The notes under the pieces are model-generated. The model saw nothing but the letters and a program-made list of their open reading frames with translations. It searched no databases and had not been told where the DNA came from. The position numbers were made by a program, and so were the translations under genes. A stretch of DNA of 64,000 nt from RHLJ01 sp965212165 (GTDB lineage: Bacteria; Bacteroidota; Rhodothermia; Balneolales; Balneolaceae). Below are positions 50,281 to 59,353 of the stretch, in pieces. How positions within the stretch are numbered: position 1 is the stretch's first letter; each line of letters begins with the position of its first letter. The stretch is taken from assembly GCA_965212165.1 (NCBI GenBank), contig OZ243096.1, positions 2,728,001-2,792,000 of the forward strand, read 5' to 3'.

Positions 50281-53200
50281 GAAGTAGGCATTTCTTTTAT
50301 GAGATCGCCAACAAAATACATATCCATATCTCCTTTATGACCTTCAACACTTACTTTACCACGATATTCACATTCGTAGTAATCTTGGATATAGTCGCAG
50401 GTAGTTGCAGAAATATTCACTTTTCCAATTTCTCCTACTTCTTCCATTCTACTTGCAAGAATAACTGTTGAACCCCATATATCGTAGGTAAACTTCTTCT
50501 TACCTACTATTCCAGCGATAATACTTCCACTATGAATACCGATCCTCATTCTCCATTTTACAGCAGCGCTTTCATTTCTTTGTTTAATAAAATCCTGCAT
50601 TTCTTTAGCGGCTTTTACACAAAGGTAAGCATGATCCTCTTTTTCTTTTGGAAGCCCTGAAACTGCCATGAAGGCATCTCCAATGGTCTTTATTTTTTCA
50701 ATACCGTACTTCTCAACGATATTATCGAAGGCTTCAAAAATCTCGTTAATTTCAGAAACAAGTTTCTTTGCAGACATAGTAGCTGCTGTAGAAGTAAAAT
50801 TTTCAAAATCTGTAAAGAGTACACTCACTTCTTCATATCTACGCGGAGTAGCTGATCCCTTTTCTTTAATCTCATCAGCAATATCTTTTGGAAGCATGTT
50901 ATAAAGTAAAGCATCACTTTTTTCTTTCTCATTTTCGAGAAGAATAGTTCGTTCTTTTACTAGTGCTTCAAGCTCTTCATTATACTGTTCAACTTGTTCT
51001 TTCTTCTTCCTTTCTCTTGAGATTTGAAAGTTAAGGAAACCGAGTAATATACCTGCACCAAACACTGAATAAATACTATATGCCCACCAGGTTTTCCAAG
51101 GCGGAGGAAGAATTTTCATTTTTATTGATCTTCCTTCTTCATTCCATATACCATCTTTATTGGAAGCCTTAACTCTAAAGGTGTAATTATAACCTTCAGG
51201 GAGGTTAGTGTAAGATACGTATCTACGGTTACCTACATCTTGCCATTCGCCATCAAAACCTTCCATCATATATTGATATTGATTCTGTTCAGGTGCCGCG
51301 AAATGAAGAGCTGCAAATTCAAACGAAATTACATTTTCTTTCCAGGTTAAAATTATCTCATCGGTTTCGATGATTGATTTCTTAAGTGGAGAATTTGAAG
51401 GAGAAATTAGTACATCTTGGTTGAAAATCTGAAAATCTGTAACAACAACAGGTGGGATATATGGATTATCTCTAATGCTATCTGGTTTAAAAACTACCAT
51501 TCCATTAATACCACCAAAATACATTGTTCCGTCTTCCGACTGATGAAATGCTCCGAACCTATATTCATTACTTGGTAAGCCATCTCCACGGTCATAAATT
51601 CGAATTGCATTAGTTTCAGGATTAAAATCTGCAATCCCACTGTTCGTACTTAACCAAAGATGTCCCCGATAATCCTCTATGATTCCATAGATAACATTGT
51701 TTGGAAGACCATTTGCAGTGGTATATCGAGTGAAGGTTTCGGTATCTGCATTAAATTTATTTAAACCATTAATAGTACCAACCCATAAATCACCATTATC
51801 GTCTTGTGTGATAACATTTATAAAATTGTCGCTAATACTTGACTCATCACCTGGATCATTGGAATATACTGTGAAATTACCCCTTGCTCTATCATATTTA
51901 TTTAATCCAAAACCGTGTGTACCAACCCAAAAAACACCTCTATTATCTTCAAACATCGACCATATTTTGTTATGGCTAATTGAGCTTGGATCAGTCTCAT
52001 TATTTTGAAAACGTCTAAATTCCCCCGTTTCTTTATCGTATGCATTTAGACCATTATTCAGAGTTCCTATCCATATGATTCCCCTACTATCTTCAAAAAT
52101 TGTAGTTATGATATCTCCACTAATAGTAGATTCATCATCTTCATCATTTTTAAAATGAGTAAAATTTTCTTCATCCTTATTATATAAGTTTAAACCATCA
52201 ATGGTACCAACCCATAGCTTATCCTCACTGTCTTTAATGATAGCATTTACAAAATCATTACTAAGTGATTTACTGTCATTCGGATTATGTCTAAAATTTT
52301 TAAATCTATTATTGCTCAATGTGAGTTTATTTAAGCCGCCACCTTGAGTACCAATCCAAACATCTCCATTCTTGTCTTCAGAAATTGCCCAAATATTATT
52401 ATTTGACAAGCTATTTGAGTTTGCAGGCTCATTTTGATAAATAGTGAAGCTTTCTGAAGATGATCGGATAAACTTATTCAGTGCACCATTTCGAGTACCT
52501 ACCCAGAAAACGCCTGATCTATCTTCATAGAGAGCACTTATGGAATTGTTACTTAGGTTAATAGGAAGGTTCAGATCCATAAAACTAGTAAACATCCCTG
52601 TTTCACGATTAAGAATATTCAATCCATTAAGTGTACCAACCCAGAAGGTTCCTCTTGAATCTTCATATAGAGATAGCACCCAGTTATTACTAATACTTTG
52701 TTTAGAAGTATTAACTGAAGTAAAACTTGTAAATGACTGATTTTCTTTGTCATATTTTAATAAACCTCCAGATTGAGTACCTACCCAAAGCACTTCTGAT
52801 TTGTCTTCATATAAGGTTACAATCCAATTATCTGAAATTCTTGCATCGGCGCTATTTTCTGAAAAGCGTTTGATATCTCCATTAAGTCTATCAAACCTGA
52901 ATAATCCCTCTTCTTCTGTACCGATCCAGATAAAGTCATTACTATCTCTATATAAAGATGTAATACGAGCTTCTTTAAGTCCTGAGTAGTCATCAACTTC
53001 TGAATAGACGCTAAACTCATTAGTTAATGGATCAAGAATATTCAACCCACCTTGAGTACCTACTAAGATTACTCCGGCCTCGTCCTCAAAAAGAACATTA
53101 ATATAATTATGGCTGATCGAATTTTCATCTTGAGTATTATGGAGGAAACGAATAAATCTATCTTGTTCTCTATCAAATTTATTTAAACCGCCGCCTTTGG

Positions 53201-53501
53201 TACCCACCCAAATTGCACCATGCCTATCTTCAATTATACTTGACACCTGATTACTTGATATCGAAAACATATCATATGGGTCATTTCTATAGATCTTGAA
53301 CTCATAGCCATCGTACCTATTTAACCCGTCTTCAGTCGCAAACCAAAGGAACCCTCGGCTATCTTGTAGAATAGTATTTACTGTACTTTGTGAGAGTCCA
53401 TCTTCCGTAGTAATTTGCTCGAATCGAATAGACATATCCTGAGCAAAACTTAATTGCACTCCTATCATTAAAAAGAAAAGCGTAAACCTAATTGCCTTCA
53501 A
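50277..53501 (-). CDS. Reg_prop/Y_Y_Y sensor with class III adenylate/guanylate cyclase output
   Basis: The 1074-aa protein has a signal peptide (1-20, ending SFAQ). Some 14 propeller repeats with the D-x-x-G-x-(I/L/F)-W-(V/I/F)-G-T pattern form two propellers, followed by a Y_Y_Y domain (about 680-770; EFAALHFAAPEQNQYQYMMEGFDGEWQ). One membrane helix (about 790-808) leads into a short coiled coil, then a class III cyclase domain. In the cyclase, metal Asp898 (LFTDFENFT) and Asp942 (KTIGDAFM) are present, as is Arg1018. However, the transition-state Asn is Ile1014 (STVILASRM where families have NTVNVASRM). Such propeller heads are usually found on hybrid two-component sensors; here the output would be cAMP/cGMP or none. 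Confidence 0.85.
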   Translation of the reverse strand: MKAIRFTLFFLMIGVQLSFAQDMSIRFEQITTEDGLSQSTVNTILQDSRGFLWFATEDGLNRYDGYEFKIYRNDPYDMFSISSNQVSSIIEDRHGAIWVGTKGGGLNKFDREQDRFIRFLHNTQDENSISHNYINVLFEDEAGVILVGTQGGLNILDPLTNEFSVYSEVDDYSGLKEARITSLYRDSNDFIWIGTEEEGLFRFDRLNGDIKRFSENSADARISDNWIVTLYEDKSEVLWVGTQSGGLLKYDKENQSFTSFTSVNTSKQSISNNWVLSLYEDSRGTFWVGTLNGLNILNRETGMFTSFMDLNLPINLSNNSISALYEDRSGVFWVGTRNGALNKFIRSSSESFTIYQNEPANSNSLSNNNIWAISEDKNGDVWIGTQGGGLNKLTLSNNRFKNFRHNPNDSKSLSNDFVNAIIKDSEDKLWVGTIDGLNLYNKDEENFTHFKNDEDDESTISGDIITTIFEDSRGIIWIGTLNNGLNAYDKETGEFRRFQNNETDPSSISHNKIWSMFEDNRGVFWVGTHGFGLNKYDRARGNFTVYSNDPGDESSISDNFINVITQDDNGDLWVGTINGLNKFNADTETFTRYTTANGLPNNVIYGIIEDYRGHLWLSTNSGIADFNPETNAIRIYDRGDGLPSNEYRFGAFHQSEDGTMYFGGINGMVVFKPDSIRDNPYIPPVVVTDFQIFNQDVLISPSNSPLKKSIIETDEIILTWKENVISFEFAALHFAAPEQNQYQYMMEGFDGEWQDVGNRRYVSYTNLPEGYNYTFRVKASNKDGIWNEEGRSIKMKILPPPWKTWWAYSIYSVFGAGILLGFLNFQISRERKKKEQVEQYNEELEALVKERTILLENEKEKSDALLYNMLPKDIADEIKEKGSATPRRYEEVSVLFTDFENFTSTAATMSAKKLVSEINEIFEAFDNIVEKYGIEKIKTIGDAFMAVSGLPKEKEDHAYLCVKAAKEMQDFIKQRNESAAVKWRMRIGIHSGSIIAGIVGKKKFTYDIWGSTVILASRMEEVGEIGKVNISATTCDYIQDYYECEYRGKVSVEGHKGDMDMYFVGDLIKEMPTS

Positions 53502-53612
53502 TATTGAACCTGTTTTAATACCAATTACCTCTTCAAGTGTAGTAAAACTATATAAAGAAAAGTAGTTAGAATATTATAAAGTCTAGTATAACTCAATTAA
53601 ACTTAATTGTAC

Positions 53613-53649
53613 AAAAAAACCAACCTGAATTACTTCAAGTTGGCTTTTT
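53613..53649 (-). terminator. Terminator of tmRNA
   Basis: On the minus strand the stem GCCAACTTGAA/TTCAGGTTGG with one mismatch and a short loop ends in a run of seven T residues, directly after the CCA end of ssrA. Confidence 0.8.
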
Positions 53650-53655
53650 ATTAAT

Positions 53656-54023
53656 TGGTGGAGGTGCGGGGAGTCGAACCCCGGTCCGAAAAGGTAAACC
53701 TGCAGACATCTACATGCTTAGTTACTAATTAACATTCGCAAGAAGCCGAGCCTAGCAACCAAGCGACTTCAAACTATTCTGTGAAATTTCACGCAGCAAA
53801 GACAGAAAACCGTGCTAACGCTATCCTATCTTGTATGGCGTTCAGTCTGGCACTGATAGGCACGTTAGCCAGAGGAACGGCGAAGCAGTTTAAGCTGCTA
53901 AGCGGTATGAATAATTGTTGTCAATTATATTAGTTTCCATAATGAGTGATTAACGAGATTCATTGGACATTCTCGACATGCAACCCACGGTAGTACTCAT
54001 CCCGTCGAATCCAGTACACCCCC
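53656..54023 (-). ncRNA. ssrA: Transfer-messenger RNA (tmRNA)
   Basis: The 368-nt gene starts GGGGGTGTACTGGATTCGAC and ends in an encoded CCA (complement of 53656-53658). The acceptor stem GGGGGUG pairs with CACCUCC and the T-arm has GGTTCGACTCCC. The tag frame ends in the codons for ETNIIDNNYSYRLAA and stop TAA (complement of 53890-53892). The final LAA matches the ClpXP/ClpAP degron end shared by most tags. tmRNA with SmpB rescues stalled ribosomes and tags the unfinished protein. The resume codon is probably the GAA for Glu or the ATG just before it; I cannot decide by eye. Confidence 0.96.
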
Positions 54024-54159
54024 AATAATTCAAAGATCGATTTATAATATACGAATTTAAAAGCCTTTTATTTGAACTCATAGTTATTTCTTATTGGCTG
54101 ATTGGTTAATGGTTTTTCAAATTTGTACCATACTCATTAGATTTAATTAACTACGATTT

Positions 54160-54831
54160 ATGTGTGGTAGATATGCTCTTACTATTGAAGAACAACAAGA
54201 GCTCGAAGAGTTTCTGAATGCTGTTGATAATGGAATTACTCCATCTAAAAATTATAATGTAGCTCCCTCCCATAAGATGCCTGTTGCAATATTAGATGAA
54301 AACGGTAACCGTATGTTAGAAACTTTGTATTGGGGTTTTATGGGATGGAGACCGAAAGATGGCCAAAAACCCTTTACTCCAATTAATACCCGAGATGATA
54401 GTATTGCTTCAAAACCAATGTGGAATAGAGCGTTTAACTCAAACAGATGTATTATTCCTATGAACGGCTTTTATGAATGGACAGGTACTGGAAAGAATAA
54501 AGTTCCTCATTTCATCTACCCTACTGAAGGTACTTTTCTAGCTGCGGCTGGAATATTCTCTAATATTAGTCCTGTTGAAGGTGTAAAGTCTTATTCGGTG
54601 ATTACAACCCGTCCAAATTCACTAATGGAAAATATACATGATAGAATGCCCGCATTTCTGCACCCAACTGAGTTTGACGATTGGCTTAATCCTAATAACG
54701 AACAAGCTCTATTGTTAGATATGCTCGAACCTTATCCAGATGACGCTCTTTCTGAACACATTGTTACCAAGGATGTTGGACGGGTTCAAAATAATTATCC
54801 TGCATTGATTGAAAAGGCTAGTCTTTTTTAA
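54160..54831 (+). CDS. SOS response-associated peptidase family protein (SRAP/YedK-HMCES type)
   Basis: The 223-aa protein starts MCGRY, so after Met removal Cys2 is the N-terminal nucleophile that forms a thiazolidine crosslink with abasic DNA sites. Other family residues are present: NYNVAPSHKMPV, PINTRDDS (Asn76), IIPMNGFYEW (Glu106) and HDRMPAFL (His160). SRAP proteins shield abasic sites in single-stranded DNA. It is followed on the opposite strand by an unknown gene and then a Y-family polymerase, making a repair/mutagenesis neighbourhood. The stop codon is directly adjacent to the convergent gene's stop. Confidence 0.95.
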   Translation: MCGRYALTIEEQQELEEFLNAVDNGITPSKNYNVAPSHKMPVAILDENGNRMLETLYWGFMGWRPKDGQKPFTPINTRDDSIASKPMWNRAFNSNRCIIPMNGFYEWTGTGKNKVPHFIYPTEGTFLAAAGIFSNISPVEGVKSYSVITTRPNSLMENIHDRMPAFLHPTEFDDWLNPNNEQALLLDMLEPYPDDALSEHIVTKDVGRVQNNYPALIEKASLF

Positions 54832-55440
54832 CTACTTCCTCACAAAGAAAAACTGTTCATCTACTTCTTGCATAAAACGCCAGTCTAGTAAATCTGGAAT
54901 AAATACTACGTGGTAAAACCTGCCATCTGTATCTTCAATTACATAGTTCAAATTCATTTCTGTGAATTTATTTTCAAGATGCTGAGTCTCAATTGACTTC
55001 ACTTGAATAGAACCATTCCTGCTTTTCTTAAACCTAAATGGTCTTAAACGATCAATCAGTGCTAGCTCAATAGGAGTCTTTCGGTCTATTAGTTCAATTG
55101 GAAATACTTCAAACCTTATAGGAATAATTCGATGTGAATCGGAGGGCGAATGTTTGTGCCTTTGGCAATGAGCTAGAAGTCTATCAACAGCGAAACCTTT
55201 ATAAATCCCAGACTGCTCTAACTGCCATATTAAATCTTCTTGATTGAACTCAAGATTTATAATCTCTCCTTTCTTGGTTTCAACATTATAGAATGATTTT
55301 TTTATACCTCCTTCTACTTTAGTATGACTAGATCGCACACGTTTTACATGGTGAACAAATTCTGTTCTCCACTTTGGGATTTGTAATCTAGTATGCCTTA
55401 AAAAAAAGGCAATCATTTCTATTAATGGGTATTTATTCAT
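54832..55440 (-). CDS. Unknown protein between SRAP and Y-family polymerase genes
   Basis: The frame opens at a TTG at 55446, but the ATG at 55440 (MNKYPLIEMIAFFLRHTRLQIPKW) is the better start, giving 202 aa. The protein is basic and soluble, with many His, Lys and Arg residues (VHHVKRVRSSHTKVEGG, HCQRHKHSPSDSHR, RPFRFKKSRNGSIQ), which could bind nucleic acid. No signal peptide, membrane segment or known motif is visible. It is divergent from the polymerase gene over a 53-bp gap that holds a perfect inverted repeat, so the two may share regulation. I do not recognise a family; a role in damage tolerance is suggested by neighbours only. Confidence 0.6.
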   Translation of the reverse strand: MNKYPLIEMIAFFLRHTRLQIPKWRTEFVHHVKRVRSSHTKVEGGIKKSFYNVETKKGEIINLEFNQEDLIWQLEQSGIYKGFAVDRLLAHCQRHKHSPSDSHRIIPIRFEVFPIELIDRKTPIELALIDRLRPFRFKKSRNGSIQVKSIETQHLENKFTEMNLNYVIEDTDGRFYHVVFIPDLLDWRFMQEVDEQFFFVRK

Positions 55441-55458
55441 GACCAATTCCGTTTGGTC
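55441..55458. promoter_or_regulatory. Inverted repeat in the divergent promoter of the unknown/polymerase pair
   Basis: GACCAA (55441-55446) and TTGGTC (55453-55458) form a perfect 6-bp inverted repeat with a 6-nt spacer. It directly abuts the start codon of the unknown gene (complement 55438-55440) and lies 35 bp before the polymerase start. It could be a shared operator. Confidence 0.45.
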
Positions 55459-55493
55459 GTTTTAAACTACACACATATATTATACATATCAAT

Positions 55494-56849
55494 ATGTGGG
55501 ACAAATTTATGCCAAGAAAAAAAGGAAATCCATTTCAACCCGAGAATGATGTCCATAGAATTACCTTATACAACACAGTTTATCCAGAACATCAACATCA
55601 TACCAGAAAAGACCGCTTATACTTGCACTTCGACTTTGCGTGTTTCTATGCTCAAGTAGAACAATTGCGAAAAGGATTGTATGGCCTCCCACTTATTGTG
55701 GGTGGTTGGCGCAAGCCTAATGGGATTGTAAAAGGAATAGTTGCTACTTCTTCTTATGAAGCTCGTTCATTCGGTATAAAAACAGGGATGAGTGCTTTAG
55801 AAGCTTTTAAGCTTTGTCCGTATGTATGCATGCTACAAGTAGACTATACCACCTATACTGCAATATCTAAGCAAGTACATCACATTTTCAAAAAATACTC
55901 TCATCAAGTAGAGCGCTATTCCATGGACGAGTATTTCATGAATATTACTTTTCTAAAAGATAAAGGTGAAAAAGAGCTCCAAAAATTTTGCCAAAACCTA
56001 CAGAATGAAATTTATAATACCACGAATCTCTATGGTGCAATTGGTGTTGCTCGATCCAAAACATATGCAAAACTTTCAAGTAGCTTGAATAAACCAAGAG
56101 GCATTAGCTTAATACTAACTGATGAAGATGAAAAAGCCTTCATCTATCCTCTAAACGCTAATGAAGTTTGGGGCGTAGGTAGTAGAAGATACGAGCATAT
56201 TTTAAACGAAGGATATAAAACCATTGGCGACGTAGCCGATAAAGGAAATGTACTTACTTTTATTCGACTATTTGGTTCTAACTTTGGAAAGATGTTGTAT
56301 GAAACAATAACTGGTAAAGACCAAGCTAGAATCCTAGAAGAAAATGACGAATACTCTCCTAAATGGGGTGTTAGTTATGGACATACTTTCTCAGAAGGAA
56401 GTATAGATGTTGAACGGATATTCGGAGAATTTGAAATAGCGATACATCAAATTTGTTATCGAATGCGAGCTTATGGAATTAGAGCGAATAGTTTTAGCGG
56501 TGCATTTGGATTCAATAAAACAGACATACCTTCGGTAGGATTTAGATTCGTTACAGATGGATATACTAATATCGATAAATATGTATACAAAGCCTGTATC
56601 GATAGAATTGGACTAGCCATTTTTAAAGCTTGTGAAAACAAAATGGAAATTAGAAATATCATACTTGGAACTCATAAAATTGATAAAACAAAACAAATGA
56701 ATATGTTTTTTCAAGATGAACCTGAACATGTGGCTAGGTACGAAGCAATTGATGACGTTAATAATAGATATGGAAAAGGAACTTTAGTGATGGCTAGTAC
56801 CTTACATCGTGTAGAAGGAAAAACACATTTCTTAGAAAGAAATACTTAA
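55494..56849 (+). CDS. Y-family DNA polymerase (Pol IV/V-like)
   Basis: The 451-aa protein (start at ATG 55494, or ATG 55509 with MPRKK) has the Y-family palm motif HFDFACFYAQVEQ with metal Asp47 and the second motif YSMDEYFMN with Asp145-Glu146. Family fingers and thumb features follow: GVARSKTYAKLSSSLNKPRG, WGVGSRRYEHILNEGYKTIGDVA, and the little-finger region. The spelling DFACFYA rather than DMDSFFA and SMDEYFMN rather than SIDEAFLD show it is divergent from E. coli DinB. Such polymerases copy past damaged bases at the cost of accuracy. It shares a divergent promoter region with the unknown gene and lies near SRAP. Confidence 0.88.
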   Translation: MWDKFMPRKKGNPFQPENDVHRITLYNTVYPEHQHHTRKDRLYLHFDFACFYAQVEQLRKGLYGLPLIVGGWRKPNGIVKGIVATSSYEARSFGIKTGMSALEAFKLCPYVCMLQVDYTTYTAISKQVHHIFKKYSHQVERYSMDEYFMNITFLKDKGEKELQKFCQNLQNEIYNTTNLYGAIGVARSKTYAKLSSSLNKPRGISLILTDEDEKAFIYPLNANEVWGVGSRRYEHILNEGYKTIGDVADKGNVLTFIRLFGSNFGKMLYETITGKDQARILEENDEYSPKWGVSYGHTFSEGSIDVERIFGEFEIAIHQICYRMRAYGIRANSFSGAFGFNKTDIPSVGFRFVTDGYTNIDKYVYKACIDRIGLAIFKACENKMEIRNIILGTHKIDKTKQMNMFFQDEPEHVARYEAIDDVNNRYGKGTLVMASTLHRVEGKTHFLERNT

Positions 56850-57077
56850 CGAATGGATAATCATATATCTGATCACTTCTTGCTTACCCTCAACAGGTTT
56901 TATACGCTGATCTGGAAAAATTGAAGACTTCTTAATATACCTGAACGATAACCATTGATACTTAGGTTTGGTGACAAGGTAAATCAAAACAATTTATTCA
57001 TATTGGATTCAAAATTTGTGTCTAACTTTCTTTTCTAGGATTCGTGTAAGCTTGCAATCAATACTTTTCATCAAGTT

Positions 57078-59348
57078 ATGTCAAAACACTTTTTATTCTT
57101 TACGGCAATTCTACTTTTATTTTCTATTTCAAGCCAAGCTCGCCAGTCGGCCTCGGTTAGTGGTTATGTAAAAGATTCGGAAACTGGAGAAACACTTATT
57201 AGTGCGAATGTTGCTGTTCTAGAAAATAACCGTGGGTCTTCAACCAATACGCTGGGTTATTTCACCATTACTAATATTCAATCTGGCACCTATACCCTAG
57301 CTGCTTCTTATATTGGGTATCAACTTTTTCAAAAAGAGATAACACTTATTGTCGGAGAAAATCTTCAAATCGATATCGAGTTGGTGCCAGATTTTGTACA
57401 AGGCGAGGAAATAATTATTGAATCTCAAGCTGAAAAAGAGGAACTCAAATCAATTGGTACTGCACAAGTTAAAACGGAACTCATCAAAGCACTTCCTGCT
57501 ATTTTCGAAGCGGACGTTTTTCGTTCTATTCAGCTCCTACCGGGTGTAAAAGCTGCATCTGACTTTTCTAGTGGTCTTTATATTCGAGGTGGAAGTCCCG
57601 ATCAAACTCTTATTCTATTAGATAGAACAACGGTATATAATCCAAGTCATTTCTTTGGCTTCTTTTCCACCTTTAATCCTGATGCAATAAAGGATGTTCG
57701 ATTATATAAAGGTGGTTATCCTGCAGAATATGGAGGGCGATTAAGTTCGGTTCTTTCTATTTATAATAAGGATGGAAATCGTAACGAAAGAGCGGGTTCT
57801 GTTACTTTAGGAATGCTTGCATCCAGAGCTTCTATTGAAGGTCCAATTAAAAAAGGATCGTATATGTTTGCATTTAGACGTTCCACATTAGAACCGTTAC
57901 TTGCAGCTCTAAGAGAGAATAACGACAATATTCCTTCACGATTTTACTTTCTTGATTTCAATGGGAAAATCAATTTTGATGCTTCAAGGAATAATAAATT
58001 CTCTCTAGCTGCCTATACTGGTACTGATAAAGTTACGTTTCCTTTTGCAGATGATGCTGAAATAAAGTTGAACTACGGGAATCAAACCATAAGTGGAAAT
58101 TGGACTCATATTTTCAATGAGAAATTATTCTCTAATTTCGTTATAACCGGCTCTCGATATTTTAACTTTCCTGAATTTGAAATAGCTGGCACTCCATTTG
58201 AAAGAGAGAATAACATTTACGATTACTCTCTTAAGTCTGATCTCGAATATTTACCAAGTGAGAAACATCAAATATCTACAGGTATTTGGGCAGGGATATT
58301 CACTTTGAATCTTAAAGATCGTTTCGACAATCAGGATAGTTTTAGTAGTAGAATTCATTCTCGATATGGCTCATTTTATATTCAAGACACCTGGCGACCA
58401 TCAGATCTTTGGAAAATTATAGGTGGGATGCGATTAAATTATTTCTCAGATGGTGATTATCTGAGGTTAGAACCTCGACTTTCTGTTGAACATCGCCTAA
58501 CTGAGAAAGTACGATTGCAAGCAGCTTACGGTAGATATAATCAGTTCTTCACCTTAATTAGTAACGAAGCTTTTTCAGGATTTGATGTCTGGCTGACTTC
58601 CGATGACGGAATTAGACCTGCTTATGGAGATCAATTTGTACTAGGCGCTAAAACGCTACCTTTTAAAAATTATGGCTTAGATATTGAGCTTTATTACAGA
58701 AGCATGAACGATCTTTTTGAGTTAGATCCTTTTTTACCGGACGCAGCTGGTCTCTTGTACTCAGATCTTTTTAGAGTAGGTAATGGCTATGCATATGGCT
58801 TTGAGGCCATGTTTGAACGACAAGTTGGAAGATTGAATGGGTTTATTGGATATACCTTCGCATATACTTGGAGAAAATTCCCAGGCTTTAATTATGAATT
58901 AGGCGATGCCAGTAGAACGGCAAGGTTTTACCCACCTAAATATGATCGCCGTAATGATATTAACCTCGTACTAAACTATGATTTGAGTAGAAAATGGACA
59001 TTGACTGGGTCTTGGTCTTATGCAACTGGTCAAGCTTACACCGAAGTATTAGGTAGATATGCACTTTTTGATGATCCTTTTTCTTTGGGAAGTGAAGTTG
59101 AATCTTTTACAGTAAATGAAGTGAATGCAGCTCGACTTCCAAGTTATCAAAGGGTTGATTTATCCTTTGCAAGAGAAGGAACATTCTTTGGAATTGGTGA
59201 GGCTGAATTACAACTCCAAATCATCAATGTATTAAACCGTAAAAATGTATGGTTCCAAAATTATGACTTCGATGAAAATCCTATAAAAGTTACTGACGTA
59301 ACTTTACTCCCAGTACTCCCTTCTATCTCTTATACAGTAAAATTTTAG
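57078..59348 (+). CDS. TonB-dependent receptor with CarboxypepD-reg-like domain
   Basis: The 756-aa protein has a signal peptide (1-21, ending QARQ) and a CarboxypepD-reg-like domain (SVSGYVKDSETGETLISANVAVLENNRGSSTNTLGYF). A plug (FRSIQLLPGVKAASDFSSGLYIRGGSPDQTLILLDRTTVYNPSHFFGFFSTFNPDAI) and a barrel ending LPSISYTVKF follow. There is no STN domain, so it is not a FecR signalling receptor. The DUF4249 lipoprotein gene follows 5 nt later, a common pairing in Bacteroidota; the cargo is unknown. The preceding 228-bp gap (56850-57077) shows no clear promoter or structure. Confidence 0.92.
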   Translation: MSKHFLFFTAILLLFSISSQARQSASVSGYVKDSETGETLISANVAVLENNRGSSTNTLGYFTITNIQSGTYTLAASYIGYQLFQKEITLIVGENLQIDIELVPDFVQGEEIIIESQAEKEELKSIGTAQVKTELIKALPAIFEADVFRSIQLLPGVKAASDFSSGLYIRGGSPDQTLILLDRTTVYNPSHFFGFFSTFNPDAIKDVRLYKGGYPAEYGGRLSSVLSIYNKDGNRNERAGSVTLGMLASRASIEGPIKKGSYMFAFRRSTLEPLLAALRENNDNIPSRFYFLDFNGKINFDASRNNKFSLAAYTGTDKVTFPFADDAEIKLNYGNQTISGNWTHIFNEKLFSNFVITGSRYFNFPEFEIAGTPFERENNIYDYSLKSDLEYLPSEKHQISTGIWAGIFTLNLKDRFDNQDSFSSRIHSRYGSFYIQDTWRPSDLWKIIGGMRLNYFSDGDYLRLEPRLSVEHRLTEKVRLQAAYGRYNQFFTLISNEAFSGFDVWLTSDDGIRPAYGDQFVLGAKTLPFKNYGLDIELYYRSMNDLFELDPFLPDAAGLLYSDLFRVGNGYAYGFEAMFERQVGRLNGFIGYTFAYTWRKFPGFNYELGDASRTARFYPPKYDRRNDINLVLNYDLSRKWTLTGSWSYATGQAYTEVLGRYALFDDPFSLGSEVESFTVNEVNAARLPSYQRVDLSFAREGTFFGIGEAELQLQIINVLNRKNVWFQNYDFDENPIKVTDVTLLPVLPSISYTVKF

Positions 59349-59353
59349 ACATC

